A stretch of DNA of 64,000 bases from G965267185 sp965267185 (GTDB taxonomy: Bacteria > Pseudomonadota > Alphaproteobacteria > UBA6615): contig OZ253937.1 in the NCBI GenBank assembly GCA_965267185.1, forward strand, positions 3,782,001-3,846,000, in the 5' to 3' direction. Every line of letters starts with the position of its first letter. Position 1 is the first letter of the stretch. The translations under genes and the position numbers were made by a program. Positions 43,936-52,160 of the stretch are shown here, one piece after another. The notes below the pieces were generated by a model. That model worked only from the letters and a program-made list of their open reading frames with translations, did not search any database and had not been told where the DNA came from.

Positions 43936-44337
43936 ATGACGATGCAGTCTACCGATATTGATGTGGATACCCGGCCCACGGTTTTGATTGTCGATGATGA
44001 TCGCGAACAGGCGCAGCAGATCGGGACGTTTCTGTCGAAGTTCGGCATATCCGTGCTTCTTGAAGACAATGGATTTGCCGCGGTCAACACGATCCGGCGA
44101 GTCCAACCCGCCGTCGTCCTCATGGACGTTCGTATGCCCGGCCTCGACGGTATCAAAGCGGCCCAGTTGACGTCGGGCCCTGAAAGCACCGCCAAGATAA
44201 TACTGATGTCTGGCTATGCCGATCAGATTAAGCGCGCGGAAGAGGAAGAGCTGGATATTTTCGCCGTCATCGACAAACCTTTGGAGCTTCGAATGCTGGT
44301 CCGCCACATCCAATCGGCGCTACACGGCAGCGTTTAG
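43936..44337 (+). CDS. single-domain response regulator
   Basis: 133 residues, consisting of a receiver domain only. The acidic pair is in IVDDDRE, the phospho-acceptor is Asp64 in VLMDVRMPG, the switch Ser is in LMSGYAD and Lys is in IDKP. There is no DNA-binding or enzymatic output, so it may shuttle phosphate or act by protein contact. It is cotranscribed with the kinase. It converges on the Mla-type lipoprotein gene with a 9-bp gap. Confidence 0.9.
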   Translation: MTMQSTDIDVDTRPTVLIVDDDREQAQQIGTFLSKFGISVLLEDNGFAAVNTIRRVQPAVVLMDVRMPGLDGIKAAQLTSGPESTAKIILMSGYADQIKRAEEEELDIFAVIDKPLELRMLVRHIQSALHGSV

Positions 44338-44346
44338 CCGGCCTCG

Positions 44347-45018
44347 CTAGGCGATCCGCGCCGATTGTCCGGTTTTAAGCGTCCACTCCACGAGGCCTTT
44401 TAACGACTTGCCCAACGCATCGTCGAAGGCCTCGACGATATCCTCGATACGATCCACATTTGCCGGAACTTTCGCCTCGAAAGATTCCGATCCGACAATT
44501 GTCCGTTGCGGCATTTTCACCAACTTGGCATTGAGCCGCACATGGGCGTTGGGAGCGCCGCTGACGGGATATTCGCTTTGGAACTCGCGGAGTTCCAGCT
44601 TGAGAACGAAATCGGCGCGCAAGCCCAGCGATTCGCGGCCGACGGCAACGATCTTTCCGGAATTTTCAAACGATTCCACAACCAGTGTCTGCACCATCGC
44701 GGGGGCCAGGTCGGTCCAATTCGCGCGGGCATAAAATTCCAGTTCGGCTGTGGAGCGGTTGAGCGCGATGCGGGTGGTGTCCAAGCCGGCGGGCGCCAGC
44801 GGCGGTTCGATGACAAGCTGCCAGTCGACGGCCTCTAACCCTTCCGAAAACGTACTTTTCGGCGACAGGCGAAAAAGACGCGGCGGCGGTCCCGCGCCAG
44901 GCAGAACGTTCGAACAAGCGCTTGCCGCCGTCGCGAGCGCCAGCAGCGATATACTTTTCAGCACCCGCCGGCGGTTCGCGTTCGCTCCTTTAGATTTGAT
45001 CTCGTCGTACGTGCTCAT
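44347..45018 (-). CDS. ABC-type transport auxiliary lipoprotein (PqiC/YmbA-like)
   Basis: 223 residues from the ATG ending at 45018; the frame continues upstream into mlaD but those codons are not used. The N-terminus NRRRVLKSISLLALATAASAC has a twin-arginine-like RR ahead of a lipobox with Cys at the cleavage point (the span is written here as separate elements: RRRVLK, hydrophobic core, ASAC). The body (LFRLSPKSTF, LEFYARANWTDLAP) fits the ABC_trans_aux family that pairs with MCE proteins. It should sit on the outer membrane inner leaflet as the last component of the lipid pathway. It overlaps nothing but follows mlaD by 1 bp. Confidence 0.85.
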   Translation of the reverse strand: MSTYDEIKSKGANANRRRVLKSISLLALATAASACSNVLPGAGPPPRLFRLSPKSTFSEGLEAVDWQLVIEPPLAPAGLDTTRIALNRSTAELEFYARANWTDLAPAMVQTLVVESFENSGKIVAVGRESLGLRADFVLKLELREFQSEYPVSGAPNAHVRLNAKLVKMPQRTIVGSESFEAKVPANVDRIEDIVEAFDDALGKSLKGLVEWTLKTGQSARIA

Positions 45019-45019
45019 G

Positions 45020-45976
45020 TCACTGTTGCGTCTCGTAGCCTTCTTGCTGGTTGCCGAAGAGAAAGCGCGCGGGGTCGCGTTCAACCTGGGTGGTGACCCG
45101 GCTGAGTCCATCGATCAAGGTGCGCGCTTCGCTCAAGAAATTGGTGAGCTCGTAGAGCCCTTCGCCGGTGAAGTCGCTCAGCGGCGCGCGATTTTCGGCA
45201 ACCAAGGCCTCAATTTGCTCCGAGACGCGCGACACTGATTGTGCCGATGCTCTCAGATCGGAAATCAGACCGGCCACCTCGGGTTCGTTCCGCGTCGCGA
45301 GGGTATTGATCGTATCGGCCGTTGCCTTTAATGCCTCGCTGGCTTCGCGCACGTTGAGCATGGTCGCCGATGCGTTGCTGAACAAGGCCTCGATGTCATC
45401 GGTCTGCGCCGCCAGTGCTCCCGTCAGTGCGGAAACATTACGGAGAGATTCCGAAAAAGCCGCTTGATTGTTTTCATTCAACAGCGCCGAAGCGCGGCCC
45501 ACCAGCACTTGCAGGCTCTGCAAGAGTTCGGGGGCGTCTTCCAGGAACTGTTCGAGCGAGGAAGCTTGGGAAGCGATGACCGCTCTTTTCTCGCCGGGCT
45601 CAGGTTCGAGCGGTGGCGCGTCTTGTGTGCCGCCGGCAAGCTGAACCGTGACCCCGCCGGTGAGTCCCTTAATCTGAAGGCTCGCCAGGGTGTTTTCGCG
45701 CACCGGCGTTTCTGAGGGCACTTCGATGGTAACGATGACGTTTTCAACCTGCTCGGGGTCGATCCGTATATCGATGACTTCGCCGACCAGAATACCATTC
45801 AACTCAACGGAGCTACCGACGGCGAGACCGCTGACGGAACCGGGGAAGCGAATGTCGTAGCGCGTAAACTCGGTGTCGAATTGAAACTTCGCCAGCCACA
45901 GAAAGAACACGGTCGTGCCCGCCAGAATCAACAGCACAAAGCTGCCGACGAGGAGATTGTTCGCGCGAGTTTCCAT
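45020..45976 (-). CDS. mlaD: MlaD/MCE-domain lipid transport protein
   Basis: 318 residues from the ATG at 45974-45976, which overlaps the ATPase stop by one base (TAATG). A signal anchor at about 8-28 is followed by the MCE domain (about 38-115; FPGSVSGLAVGSSVELNGI). A long helical, coiled-coil C-terminal part (about 160-305, with many Ala/Leu heptads) follows. MCE proteins form hexameric rings in the periplasm that carry phospholipid between membranes. Length is greater than E. coli MlaD because of the C-terminal helix, as is usual in alphaproteobacteria. Confidence 0.9.
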   Translation of the reverse strand: METRANNLLVGSFVLLILAGTTVFFLWLAKFQFDTEFTRYDIRFPGSVSGLAVGSSVELNGILVGEVIDIRIDPEQVENVIVTIEVPSETPVRENTLASLQIKGLTGGVTVQLAGGTQDAPPLEPEPGEKRAVIASQASSLEQFLEDAPELLQSLQVLVGRASALLNENNQAAFSESLRNVSALTGALAAQTDDIEALFSNASATMLNVREASEALKATADTINTLATRNEPEVAGLISDLRASAQSVSRVSEQIEALVAENRAPLSDFTGEGLYELTNFLSEARTLIDGLSRVTTQVERDPARFLFGNQQEGYETQQ

Positions 45977-46782
45977 TATCGTTGAGCGTCGCCGGCCAGG
46001 TGATCGAGGGCGGCGCGTGCGCGCGGCCCGTGAAAGTACTCGTGAATCCACGGCTCGCTATCTTGCCGCAGGCTTTCCATTGTGCCGACCTTGACGCGTT
46101 TGTCGAGTAGTACCGCGATGCGGTCACAGATCGCGCCCAGGCTGTCGAGGTCGTGGGTCACCATCACCACGGTCAAATCGAGAGCTTGGCGCAGCTCGCC
46201 GATCAGCCGGTCGAACGCGGCCGCGCCGATGGGATCCAGCCCCGCGGTGGGTTCGTCGAGAAACAGAATTTCGGGGTCGAGCGCAAGTGCGCGCGCCAGG
46301 CCCGCGCGTTTACGCATGCCTCCGGATAACTCGGATGGGTATTTGTTGGCGGCGTCCGCGGGCAGACCCACCATGCCGATTTTTACTTCGGCGATTTCGA
46401 CGCGTAGAGCCGGCGGCACGTTGGTGTGTTCGACGAGAGGAAGCGTGATGTTTTGCGCAACCGTCAGGGAGCTGAACAGCGCGCCGTCCTGAAACAGGAC
46501 GCCCATTCGCTGTTGCAACGCCGCCCGCGAAGTATCGTCGAGCCGCGCGATGTCCTTGCCGAGCACCGTCACTTCGCCGGCGGCCGGGCGGATCAGGCCG
46601 ACCATGGTGCGCAGCAGGACCGACTTACCGCTGCCCGACCCGCCGACAATGCCGAGGATTTCGCCGCGATTTACCGCCAGATCGAGTCCGTCATGGATCA
46701 CTTGGGCACCGAACTGCGTGCGAAGACCCTTAACTTGCAGGATCGTTTCCGCCGGTTTGCCGTTGATTGCGGAGCGCGCCAT
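45976..46782 (-). CDS. mlaF: ABC transporter ATP-binding protein of the Mla type
   Basis: 268 residues from the ATG ending at 46782; the frame runs 114 codons upstream through mlaE in another frame and is not used. Walker A GGSGSGKS (about 47-54), signature LSGGMRKRAGLARALA (about 150-165, split by function), Walker B ILFLDEPTAGLDP and the H-loop VTHDLDS are complete. It powers the MlaE permease. Start and stop overlap the flanking genes by one base each, so mlaE-mlaF-mlaD are tightly coupled. Confidence 0.93.
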   Translation of the reverse strand: MARSAINGKPAETILQVKGLRTQFGAQVIHDGLDLAVNRGEILGIVGGSGSGKSVLLRTMVGLIRPAAGEVTVLGKDIARLDDTSRAALQQRMGVLFQDGALFSSLTVAQNITLPLVEHTNVPPALRVEIAEVKIGMVGLPADAANKYPSELSGGMRKRAGLARALALDPEILFLDEPTAGLDPIGAAAFDRLIGELRQALDLTVVMVTHDLDSLGAICDRIAVLLDKRVKVGTMESLRQDSEPWIHEYFHGPRARAALDHLAGDAQR

Positions 46783-47933
46783 CAGATTCCCACTTGGGCG
46801 AAGAAGATCGAAAACAGGGCGTCGAGGACGATCACCAGGAAGATCGATTCGACGACCGAGCGCGTGGTGAGTCGGCCGACCGATTCTGCACTGCCGGAGA
46901 CGCGCAACCCCTCGTAGCAGCCCACTAACGCAATAATAAATCCGAACACCGGCGCCTTGATGATGCCGATCCAGAACGTCCACAGTGTAGTAGCGCCGGC
47001 CAATTGCCGGGCGAATTGGAAGAACGTGATATCGAGCGAGATGGTTGCCATGATCGCGCCGCCGGCAATGCCCATCACATTGGCGAAGAAGGTGAGCAAT
47101 GGCAGGGCGATCACCAGCGCCCACATCCGCGGCAATACCAAGACTTCCATGGGATCGAGGCCAATCGTACGCATGGCGTCGATTTCTTCGTTGACCTTCA
47201 TGGTGCCGATCTGCGCGGTAAATGCGCTGCCGGAACGGCCCGCGAGCATGATCGCGGTGAGCAACACACCCATTTCGCGTAGCACGCCGTTGGCGACGAT
47301 ATCGACGGTGAAAATCTCCACGCCGAAGCGTGCGAGTTGTTCGGCGCCCTGGAAGGCCAACACCACGCCGATCAAAAACGAAATCAAGCCGACAATCGGC
47401 AGTGCGTTCAGCCCGCTTTGCTCGAGGTGAAAGACGAGCGGCGTAAAGCGGATGCGACTCGGCCGAACGACCGACTGGGCGAAGACGATTACCACATGGC
47501 CGAGGAAATTGACTAGATCGCGGGCCTCGTAAAGGACGGTGAAGGTTGCCCGCCCAACTCGTTCCACCATGGCAACGAAGGCGTTACCGCGCGGCGGTGG
47601 GTCTGGGCAATCGAGCTGGTTGCGTGCGACGGTGTCGATCAGCGTGGCGTGGTCGGGATTTGCCGAGATCAGCTCGGTTTCGATCCCCTGCTCTTTGAGC
47701 GCCGAAATCGTGCGCCAGACCAGCCACGCGCCCGCGGTGTCGAGGGCCGAGACGTCGGCCATGTCGATGGCTGCGCGGCGGTCCGCCGGTGGCGGCATCG
47801 ACTTTAGGGCACGATCTATGCCTGCGGCTGCCGCGACGGTCCACCGGCCGCGGAGAACGATACGCCACAGATCACCTTCGTGACGGCTCTCGACGGTACC
47901 TGCTTGTTCCGCCGTGCCGGCGTCCATGCTCAT
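46782..47933 (-). CDS. mlaE: MlaE family permease with N-terminal STAS domain
   Basis: 383 residues. Residues 1-115 form a STAS-like domain (RHEGDLWRIVLRGRW, DMADVSALDTAGAWL), which in other systems is supplied by separate MlaB. Residues 130-383 are the MlaE permease with about five spans and the family motif GVLLTAIMLAGRSGSAFTAQ (a 20-residue stretch). Fusion of STAS to the permease is common in alphaproteobacteria and yeast-like MCE systems. It is first gene of the operon; the promoter should be in 47934-48101, which also has a GAAGCCG/CGGCTTC hairpin (47963-47979). Confidence 0.9.
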   Translation of the reverse strand: MSMDAGTAEQAGTVESRHEGDLWRIVLRGRWTVAAAAGIDRALKSMPPPADRRAAIDMADVSALDTAGAWLVWRTISALKEQGIETELISANPDHATLIDTVARNQLDCPDPPPRGNAFVAMVERVGRATFTVLYEARDLVNFLGHVVIVFAQSVVRPSRIRFTPLVFHLEQSGLNALPIVGLISFLIGVVLAFQGAEQLARFGVEIFTVDIVANGVLREMGVLLTAIMLAGRSGSAFTAQIGTMKVNEEIDAMRTIGLDPMEVLVLPRMWALVIALPLLTFFANVMGIAGGAIMATISLDITFFQFARQLAGATTLWTFWIGIIKAPVFGFIIALVGCYEGLRVSGSAESVGRLTTRSVVESIFLVIVLDALFSIFFAQVGI

Positions 47934-48101
47934 GCTTTGCCACCATCATCATGCAAAGTTGCGAAGCCGCTTCGGCTTCCGAGACTGGGTACATGAGTAA
48001 GATGACATGGTTATCGGCCCAGACGGAAGCAAGGACTGCTTTAGGCTGCATGGCTGGGTAGAGCGGCACACCGCTCCGGAAAATGACGGAAGCGCCTCGG
48101 T

Positions 48102-48773
48102 CTAGCGCGAGCGCGTGGTAATTTGCAGGTTGCGCTCCCGCTGACGTTCGGCGCGCCGCTGCTTATAGGCAGCGATCACCGTTTGCCGGTAGATCTCGGC
48201 AGTCCGCTTCTGGCTCTTGTTCCAGAAACCCAATACTCGCTCGCGGTAAGGTCCGCCGCGGCTCGGCGTGGCCGAATGATACCGCTCGATCGCTGTCGTC
48301 CAGGACTTGTTGCTTTGATGTAGTTTGGCGAGGAATCGTGCGGCATAGAGAGCGTTGGTCTTCGGATCGAACGCCTCCTCCAGGTTCGCGAAGGCCTTGG
48401 GATGATAGTGCAGGTTCACTTGTAGGCATCCCACATCGATATTCCGGACCCCTTTGCCCTGCAAGTCGCGCACATGCGCGATCGCCGAGGCCTTATCGGG
48501 GAAATACCGGCCCTTGCCCCCGCTGGTGACGGTCCACGGCCAGGCAATAATTGCCTGTTTTACGCTGTCCCATTTGCCGGATTCGGCCTGCGAAATAGCG
48601 GTTAGCAGGTCCTTAGGCAGGTCGCGGCTGGCTTCCGCATGCTGCGTTGCGCTCTGGCAAACCTGGCGGAATTCCGCCACTGGCAAGGAGGTCGCGGCAT
48701 TGGCGACGGAAACCGAGAGGTATACGCCCAGCGTTATCGCGGTCAGGACCCATAGCTGATAGATGCGTTGCAT
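48102..48773 (-). CDS. lytic transglycosylase (SLT domain)
   Basis: 223 residues with a signal peptide to about residue 27 (SVANA). The catalytic Glu64 is in ISQAESGKW, followed by GCLQVNLHYHP, a variant of the GxMQ substrate motif, NALYAARFLAKL and AIERYHSA. These enzymes cleave the glycan strand to 1,6-anhydromuramyl products. An insert between the first two motifs (WPWTVTSGGKGRYF and ASAIAHVRDLQ) is typical of transglycosylases near flagellar or conjugative genes, but no such genes are here. Tail is basic. Confidence 0.88.
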   Translation of the reverse strand: MQRIYQLWVLTAITLGVYLSVSVANAATSLPVAEFRQVCQSATQHAEASRDLPKDLLTAISQAESGKWDSVKQAIIAWPWTVTSGGKGRYFPDKASAIAHVRDLQGKGVRNIDVGCLQVNLHYHPKAFANLEEAFDPKTNALYAARFLAKLHQSNKSWTTAIERYHSATPSRGGPYRERVLGFWNKSQKRTAEIYRQTVIAAYKQRRAERQRERNLQITTRSR

Positions 48774-48936
48774 GGCCTAAACGGAGCAAATCTCGTGCCA
48801 CGCTGCTCACGTTTTGAGCGACTGATGGGACAATAGGCAATTTATGGTGCGTTGCAAAATATGATTGAAATAATATTTCGGGCACGAAGGCGAAATTATC
48901 AATAAAATTCTTATTTTCAGATACTTACCATTTCTA

Positions 48937-48967
48937 TTGCCAATGCTGCGCCTGCTAATTATATATT
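48937..48967 (+). promoter_or_regulatory. candidate sigma-70 promoter of the small RNA
   Basis: TTGCCA (48937-48942) is followed at 17 bp by TATATA (48960-48965) or at 19 bp by TATATT (48962-48967), in an AT-rich island that stands out from the GC-rich surroundings. Predicted start is near 48971-48974, at the 5' end of a strong hairpin. Confidence 0.5.
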
Positions 48968-48970
48968 GCA

Positions 48971-49055
48971 TTGCGGCAAAGGCGACACGCCGGAGCCGCG
49001 ATTTAGCGTTTCCTCCCTTTACTTGGGCCGTGGCTTCAACCACGGCCTTTTTTTT
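48971..49055 (+). ncRNA. candidate trans-acting small RNA, about 85 nt
   Basis: No ORF explains this stretch, yet it has a promoter-like sequence upstream and an intrinsic terminator at its end on the plus strand, where no plus-strand gene exists. The 5' part folds as TTGCGGC-AAA-GGCG-ACA-CGCC-GGA-GCCGCGA, two stems separated by a symmetric 3x3 internal loop. A single-stranded middle (49002-49025) carries TTTCCTCCC (49009-49017), complementary to Shine-Dalgarno sequences, and then the terminator. That layout (5' hairpin, C-rich anti-ribosome-site loop, Rho-independent terminator) is typical of Hfq-type alphaproteobacterial sRNAs. I cannot match it to a named family. Confidence 0.6.
49026..49055 (+). 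terminator. intrinsic terminator of the small RNA
   Basis: A perfect 8-bp stem GGCCGTGG/CCACGGCC with a CTTCAA loop is followed by eight Ts. Orientation is plus-strand only; read on the minus strand there is no T-run after the stem, so it does not serve phhA. Confidence 0.9.
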
Positions 49056-49059
49056 GAGG

Positions 49060-49893
49060 TCAGGCGGTTTCGGGGGTGCTTATCAGCGTATCCGAGGGCT
49101 GGATATCGCCGGGCTCGAATTCCGGCAGCGCGCTCAGTTCGCGGTAGATCGGCGCGAAGTCGGGCGCGGTCTCGCCCATGAGCTGTTCGAAACTATCGAT
49201 GACGAAGTAGGTCTCCTGAAAGTCGTCGATGCGATAGCGCGTCCGCAAGATGCGTTTGAGATCGAAGGCAACGCGGTTGGGTGTGGGGTCGTCCAGGCAA
49301 TAGATCGATTCGCCTTTCGACGATACGATGCCGGCTCCGTAGATTCTGAGGCCATCCGGGGTGCGCAGGAGGCCGAACTCGACGGTATACCAGTAGAGCC
49401 GCGCCAGCATATCGAGCGCGCCGAGGCGCAGCGCCTTGAGGCCGCCGCGGCCATAGGCCTGCAGATAGTCGGCAAACGCCGGATTGGTCAGCAGCGGCAC
49501 ATGGCCGAAAACATCGTGGAAGATGTCGGGTTCCTGCAGATAATCCATCTGCTCCGGTGTGCGGATCCATCGCGTGGCGACGAACCGGCGCTCGGCCATA
49601 TGGGCAAAGAATACTTCCTCGGAAATCAGGCCCGGGACGGCGACGACCTGCCAGCCGGTCGTTTTGCCGAGAACGTCGTTCAGCCGGCGGAAATCGGGAA
49701 TGCCATCGGCAGCCACGCCTAACTGATCGAGCCCGGCGAGATATTCCTCGCACGCCCGGCCGACGAGCAGTTTCGACTGGCGCTCGAAGAGTTGCCGCCA
49801 GGTGGCGTGATCCTGGGCGCTGTAGCTCTCCCACTCCTGCGCAATCACGCAGTCGCTGCCACTGGCGCCGGTGCTGAGTTCTGCGACGGTCAT
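49060..49893 (-). CDS. phhA: phenylalanine 4-monooxygenase
   Basis: PhhA hydroxylates phenylalanine to tyrosine with a pterin cofactor, iron and oxygen. 277 residues, the usual bacterial catalytic-domain-only size. The iron ligands are visible: His126 and His131 in IFHDVFGHVPLL and Glu172 in LYWYTVEFGLL. The divergent gene at 50014 is an Lrp/AsnC regulator and a near-consensus Lrp box lies between them, the common arrangement for regulation by phenylalanine or tyrosine. No pterin carbinolamine dehydratase gene is adjacent. Confidence 0.96.
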   Translation of the reverse strand: MTVAELSTGASGSDCVIAQEWESYSAQDHATWRQLFERQSKLLVGRACEEYLAGLDQLGVAADGIPDFRRLNDVLGKTTGWQVVAVPGLISEEVFFAHMAERRFVATRWIRTPEQMDYLQEPDIFHDVFGHVPLLTNPAFADYLQAYGRGGLKALRLGALDMLARLYWYTVEFGLLRTPDGLRIYGAGIVSSKGESIYCLDDPTPNRVAFDLKRILRTRYRIDDFQETYFVIDSFEQLMGETAPDFAPIYRELSALPEFEPGDIQPSDTLISTPETA

Positions 49894-49968
49894 TATGTCT
49901 CCTGCCTACGAATATAGGTCCTGCACCGGAGAAAAAATTACCTTTATTTCTATTAATATCTCCTAAAT

Positions 49969-49983
49969 GAGAAAATTATTCTC
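49969..49983. promoter_or_regulatory. Lrp-type operator between phhA and lrp
   Basis: GAGAAAATTATTCTC is a perfect 15-bp palindrome. Against the enteric Lrp consensus YAGHAWATTWTDCTR it agrees at every internal position (13 of 15; only the two outer bases differ). It is 31 bp before the lrp ATG and 76 bp before phhA. A second, weaker partial site (GAGAATTATGATAAT, 49991-50005) is just downstream, so cooperative binding is possible. Confidence 0.65.
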
Positions 49984-50013
49984 AGTTAGTGAGAATTATG
50001 ATAATTTTTATCT

Positions 50014-50481
50014 ATGGACGAGACCGATACGAAAATTCTCGATGTGCTGCAGGCCGATGCTTCGTTACCGGTGGCCGCCGTTGCCGAGGCGGTCGGCCTG
50101 TCGGTGACGCCCTGCTGGCGGCGGATTCGTAAACTGGAGGAGGCCGGCGTCATCCAACGGCGGGTCACTTTGCTGGACCGCAAGGCGGCCGGCATCGCCG
50201 TCATGGTGTTCGCCAGCGTATCCTTGGCGCGGCACACCGAAGAGGCGGTGGCGGAATTCGACAGCTTCGTGTCCCGCCAGCCGGAAATTCTCGAAGCCCA
50301 CGCGGTCAGTGGTGACCGCGACTATCAGCTAAAAATTGCTGTGCGCGACATCGAGGAATATGAGGGTTTCCTCAACCGCGAGCTTCTGTCGTTGTCGTGC
50401 ATCGCGTCGGTGAATTCGCGGTTCATGCTGCGGGAGATCAAGTACACCACCGCGCTGCCCCTGTCCCAGGCAGCCGGGTAG
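50014..50481 (+). CDS. Lrp/AsnC family transcriptional regulator
   Basis: 155 residues: winged helix-turn-helix at 1-60 (MDETDTKILDVLQADASLPV then VGLSVTPCWRRIRKLEEAGVI, split at the turn) and a RAM/ACT-like ligand domain (about 65-145, ending NSRFMLREIKYTTALPL). Divergent from phhA with an Lrp box between them, so it very likely activates phhA in response to aromatic amino acids and controls itself. Confidence 0.93.
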   Translation: MDETDTKILDVLQADASLPVAAVAEAVGLSVTPCWRRIRKLEEAGVIQRRVTLLDRKAAGIAVMVFASVSLARHTEEAVAEFDSFVSRQPEILEAHAVSGDRDYQLKIAVRDIEEYEGFLNRELLSLSCIASVNSRFMLREIKYTTALPLSQAAG

Positions 50482-50484
50482 CGG

Positions 50485-51018
50485 CTACTCGGGCAGGGTG
50501 GTGTTGCCGGGCCCCAGCGCCCGTTGCATGCGCACACTGTCCACCCAGCGGCCGAATTTGAACCCCACCGCGCGCATCATGCCGGCCTGTTCGAAACCGT
50601 GCTTGGCGTGCAATCCGATCGATGCGTCGTTGGCGCTATCGCCGATCACCGCCACCATTTGCCGGAAGCCTTGCTCGGCGCAGCGGTCGATCACGGCCGA
50701 AAGCAGCGCCGAGCCGATGCCGGCTCCGACTGCATCCGGTGCCACATAGACCGAATCTTCCACCGTGTAGCGATAGGCCGGGCGGTCGCGGAACGGAGAG
50801 GCGTAAGCGAACCCCTGCACCTCGCCGTCGATTTCGGCCACCACGTAGGGCAGGCGGTTTTGTCGCGCGACGTCGCGCCGCCGGGCGATTTCTTCGACGT
50901 CGGGCGGCACCTCCTCGAACGAGGCAAGTCCGTGATTTACATGGTGCGCGTAGATTGCTTGGACCGCCACCAGATCGTCGTCGGTCGCATCGCGGATTGA
51001 AACGCTATCGGCGGGCAC
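50485..51018 (-). CDS. GNAT family N-acetyltransferase (phosphinothricin acetyltransferase-like)
   Basis: 177 residues. The GNAT core shows SIRDATDDDLVAVQAIYAHHV at the start (described, not a full copy), the strand pair PYVVAEIDGEVQGFAYASPF, and the acetyl-CoA loop VYVAPDAVGAGIGSALL, followed by KHGFEQAGMMRAVGFKFGRWVDSVRM-type end. This pattern is that of Pat/Bar-like or methionine-sulfoximine acetyltransferases. Natural substrate is probably an amino acid analogue. It converges on lrp with a 3-bp gap. Confidence 0.88.
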   Translation of the reverse strand: MPADSVSIRDATDDDLVAVQAIYAHHVNHGLASFEEVPPDVEEIARRRDVARQNRLPYVVAEIDGEVQGFAYASPFRDRPAYRYTVEDSVYVAPDAVGAGIGSALLSAVIDRCAEQGFRQMVAVIGDSANDASIGLHAKHGFEQAGMMRAVGFKFGRWVDSVRMQRALGPGNTTLPE

Positions 51019-51041
51019 GGCGCTCTGCCGGGTCGTCGCGG

Positions 51042-51926
51042 TTATGCAGCGAGCGCTTGCGGCTCTAGGCTCACCAGGCGTTCGGTGAGCAAGGACATGT
51101 TCTCGATCACATCGGCCATGCCCGGCGCTCGGCTATAGCTGGGCTCGTCCATGTAGAGCCCGCGATTGATCTCGATCTGCAGGGCATGCACGCCGTTCGC
51201 TGGACGGCCATAGTTGCGGGTGATGAAGCCACCCGAGTAAGGCGCGTTGCGGACCACCGTGTAGCCCATGCCGCGCAAGGTTTCTTCGACCATCACGGTG
51301 AGCGCGCGTGAGCAACTGCGTCCATGCGCGTCGCCGAGCACGAAGTCGACCTGCCGGCGGCGGCCGGCGTCGTTTTCCATCGGGCCGCCGACCGACGGCA
51401 TGGAATGGCAGTCGATCAAGATGCATTCGTCGAACGTGCGCTGGGTGGTTCCGATCAGGTCTTCCAGCGCCGCGTGATAGGGGTGGTAGCACCGGTCGAT
51501 CCGTTCGCTCGCCTCGGCGAAGGTGAGCTTGTTGGCGTATATTTCAGCACCGTTGGCAACGACCCGTGCGATGGTTCCCAGCCCGGCGGCAACGCGCGGC
51601 GAGCGCTTATTGACGAACGCCGGGAGCGGTCCATCGAACATCGCGGGATCGAGCTCGTAGGGCTCGCGGTTGGGATCAACGAAGGCGCGCGGAAAGAGCG
51701 CCCTGAGCAGCGGCGCGCCGTGGTGCGGCGCCGTGCCGAAGATCTCGTCAACGAAGCTATCTTCGGAGCGCCGGATCGCTTGCTCGTCTAGGCGCGCCGC
51801 GGCCAGAAACTCCTTCGGGTACCCACGTCCGCTGTGGGGTGACGAAAAAACCACCGGCGCCGTTTGTTGCGCCGGCGCCAGTATTTCGATCGCTTGATCC
51901 GCGTCGTTTCGAGTCTCTTGATCCAT
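51042..51926 (-). CDS. N-formylglutamate amidohydrolase
   Basis: 294 residues of the FGase (HutG-type) family. Motifs include VVFSSPHSGRGYP (metal-site region near residues 22-34), DSFVDEIF, FVDPNREPYELDP and ILIDCHSMPSVGG, where the His/Asp pairs bind zinc. The usual role is removal of formyl from N-formylglutamate in histidine degradation, though no hut genes are in the window. Position next to cpdR is conserved in alphaproteobacteria, where the gene may have another amide substrate. It lies 23 bp downstream of the GNAT gene's opposite end on the same strand. Confidence 0.9.
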   Translation of the reverse strand: MDQETRNDADQAIEILAPAQQTAPVVFSSPHSGRGYPKEFLAAARLDEQAIRRSEDSFVDEIFGTAPHHGAPLLRALFPRAFVDPNREPYELDPAMFDGPLPAFVNKRSPRVAAGLGTIARVVANGAEIYANKLTFAEASERIDRCYHPYHAALEDLIGTTQRTFDECILIDCHSMPSVGGPMENDAGRRRQVDFVLGDAHGRSCSRALTVMVEETLRGMGYTVVRNAPYSGGFITRNYGRPANGVHALQIEINRGLYMDEPSYSRAPGMADVIENMSLLTERLVSLEPQALAA

Positions 51927-52160
51927 CGCCCTATTGATTAACCAAAACTTAAGGCCGTGTCATCCCCGGCTTGCGCACATTCACCGGCGCACGAATTGAT
52001 GGCGCTGACTCCCGGCCAACGGGTATCATCGTACGTATTAGATCGACATTGTGAGAGGCTTCATAGTTTCGCAAGGAGTGCCGATTAGCGTATGGGGGTA
52101 TTTCGGCACCGCGCCGCGCGGCCGCCGCAGTTAAGAACCTGTTAAGAGGATCGCCACGCC

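Noticed and set aside
49026..49055. Terminator assigned to phhA
   Set aside because: The T-run is on the plus strand only, so it cannot end the minus-strand phhA transcript.
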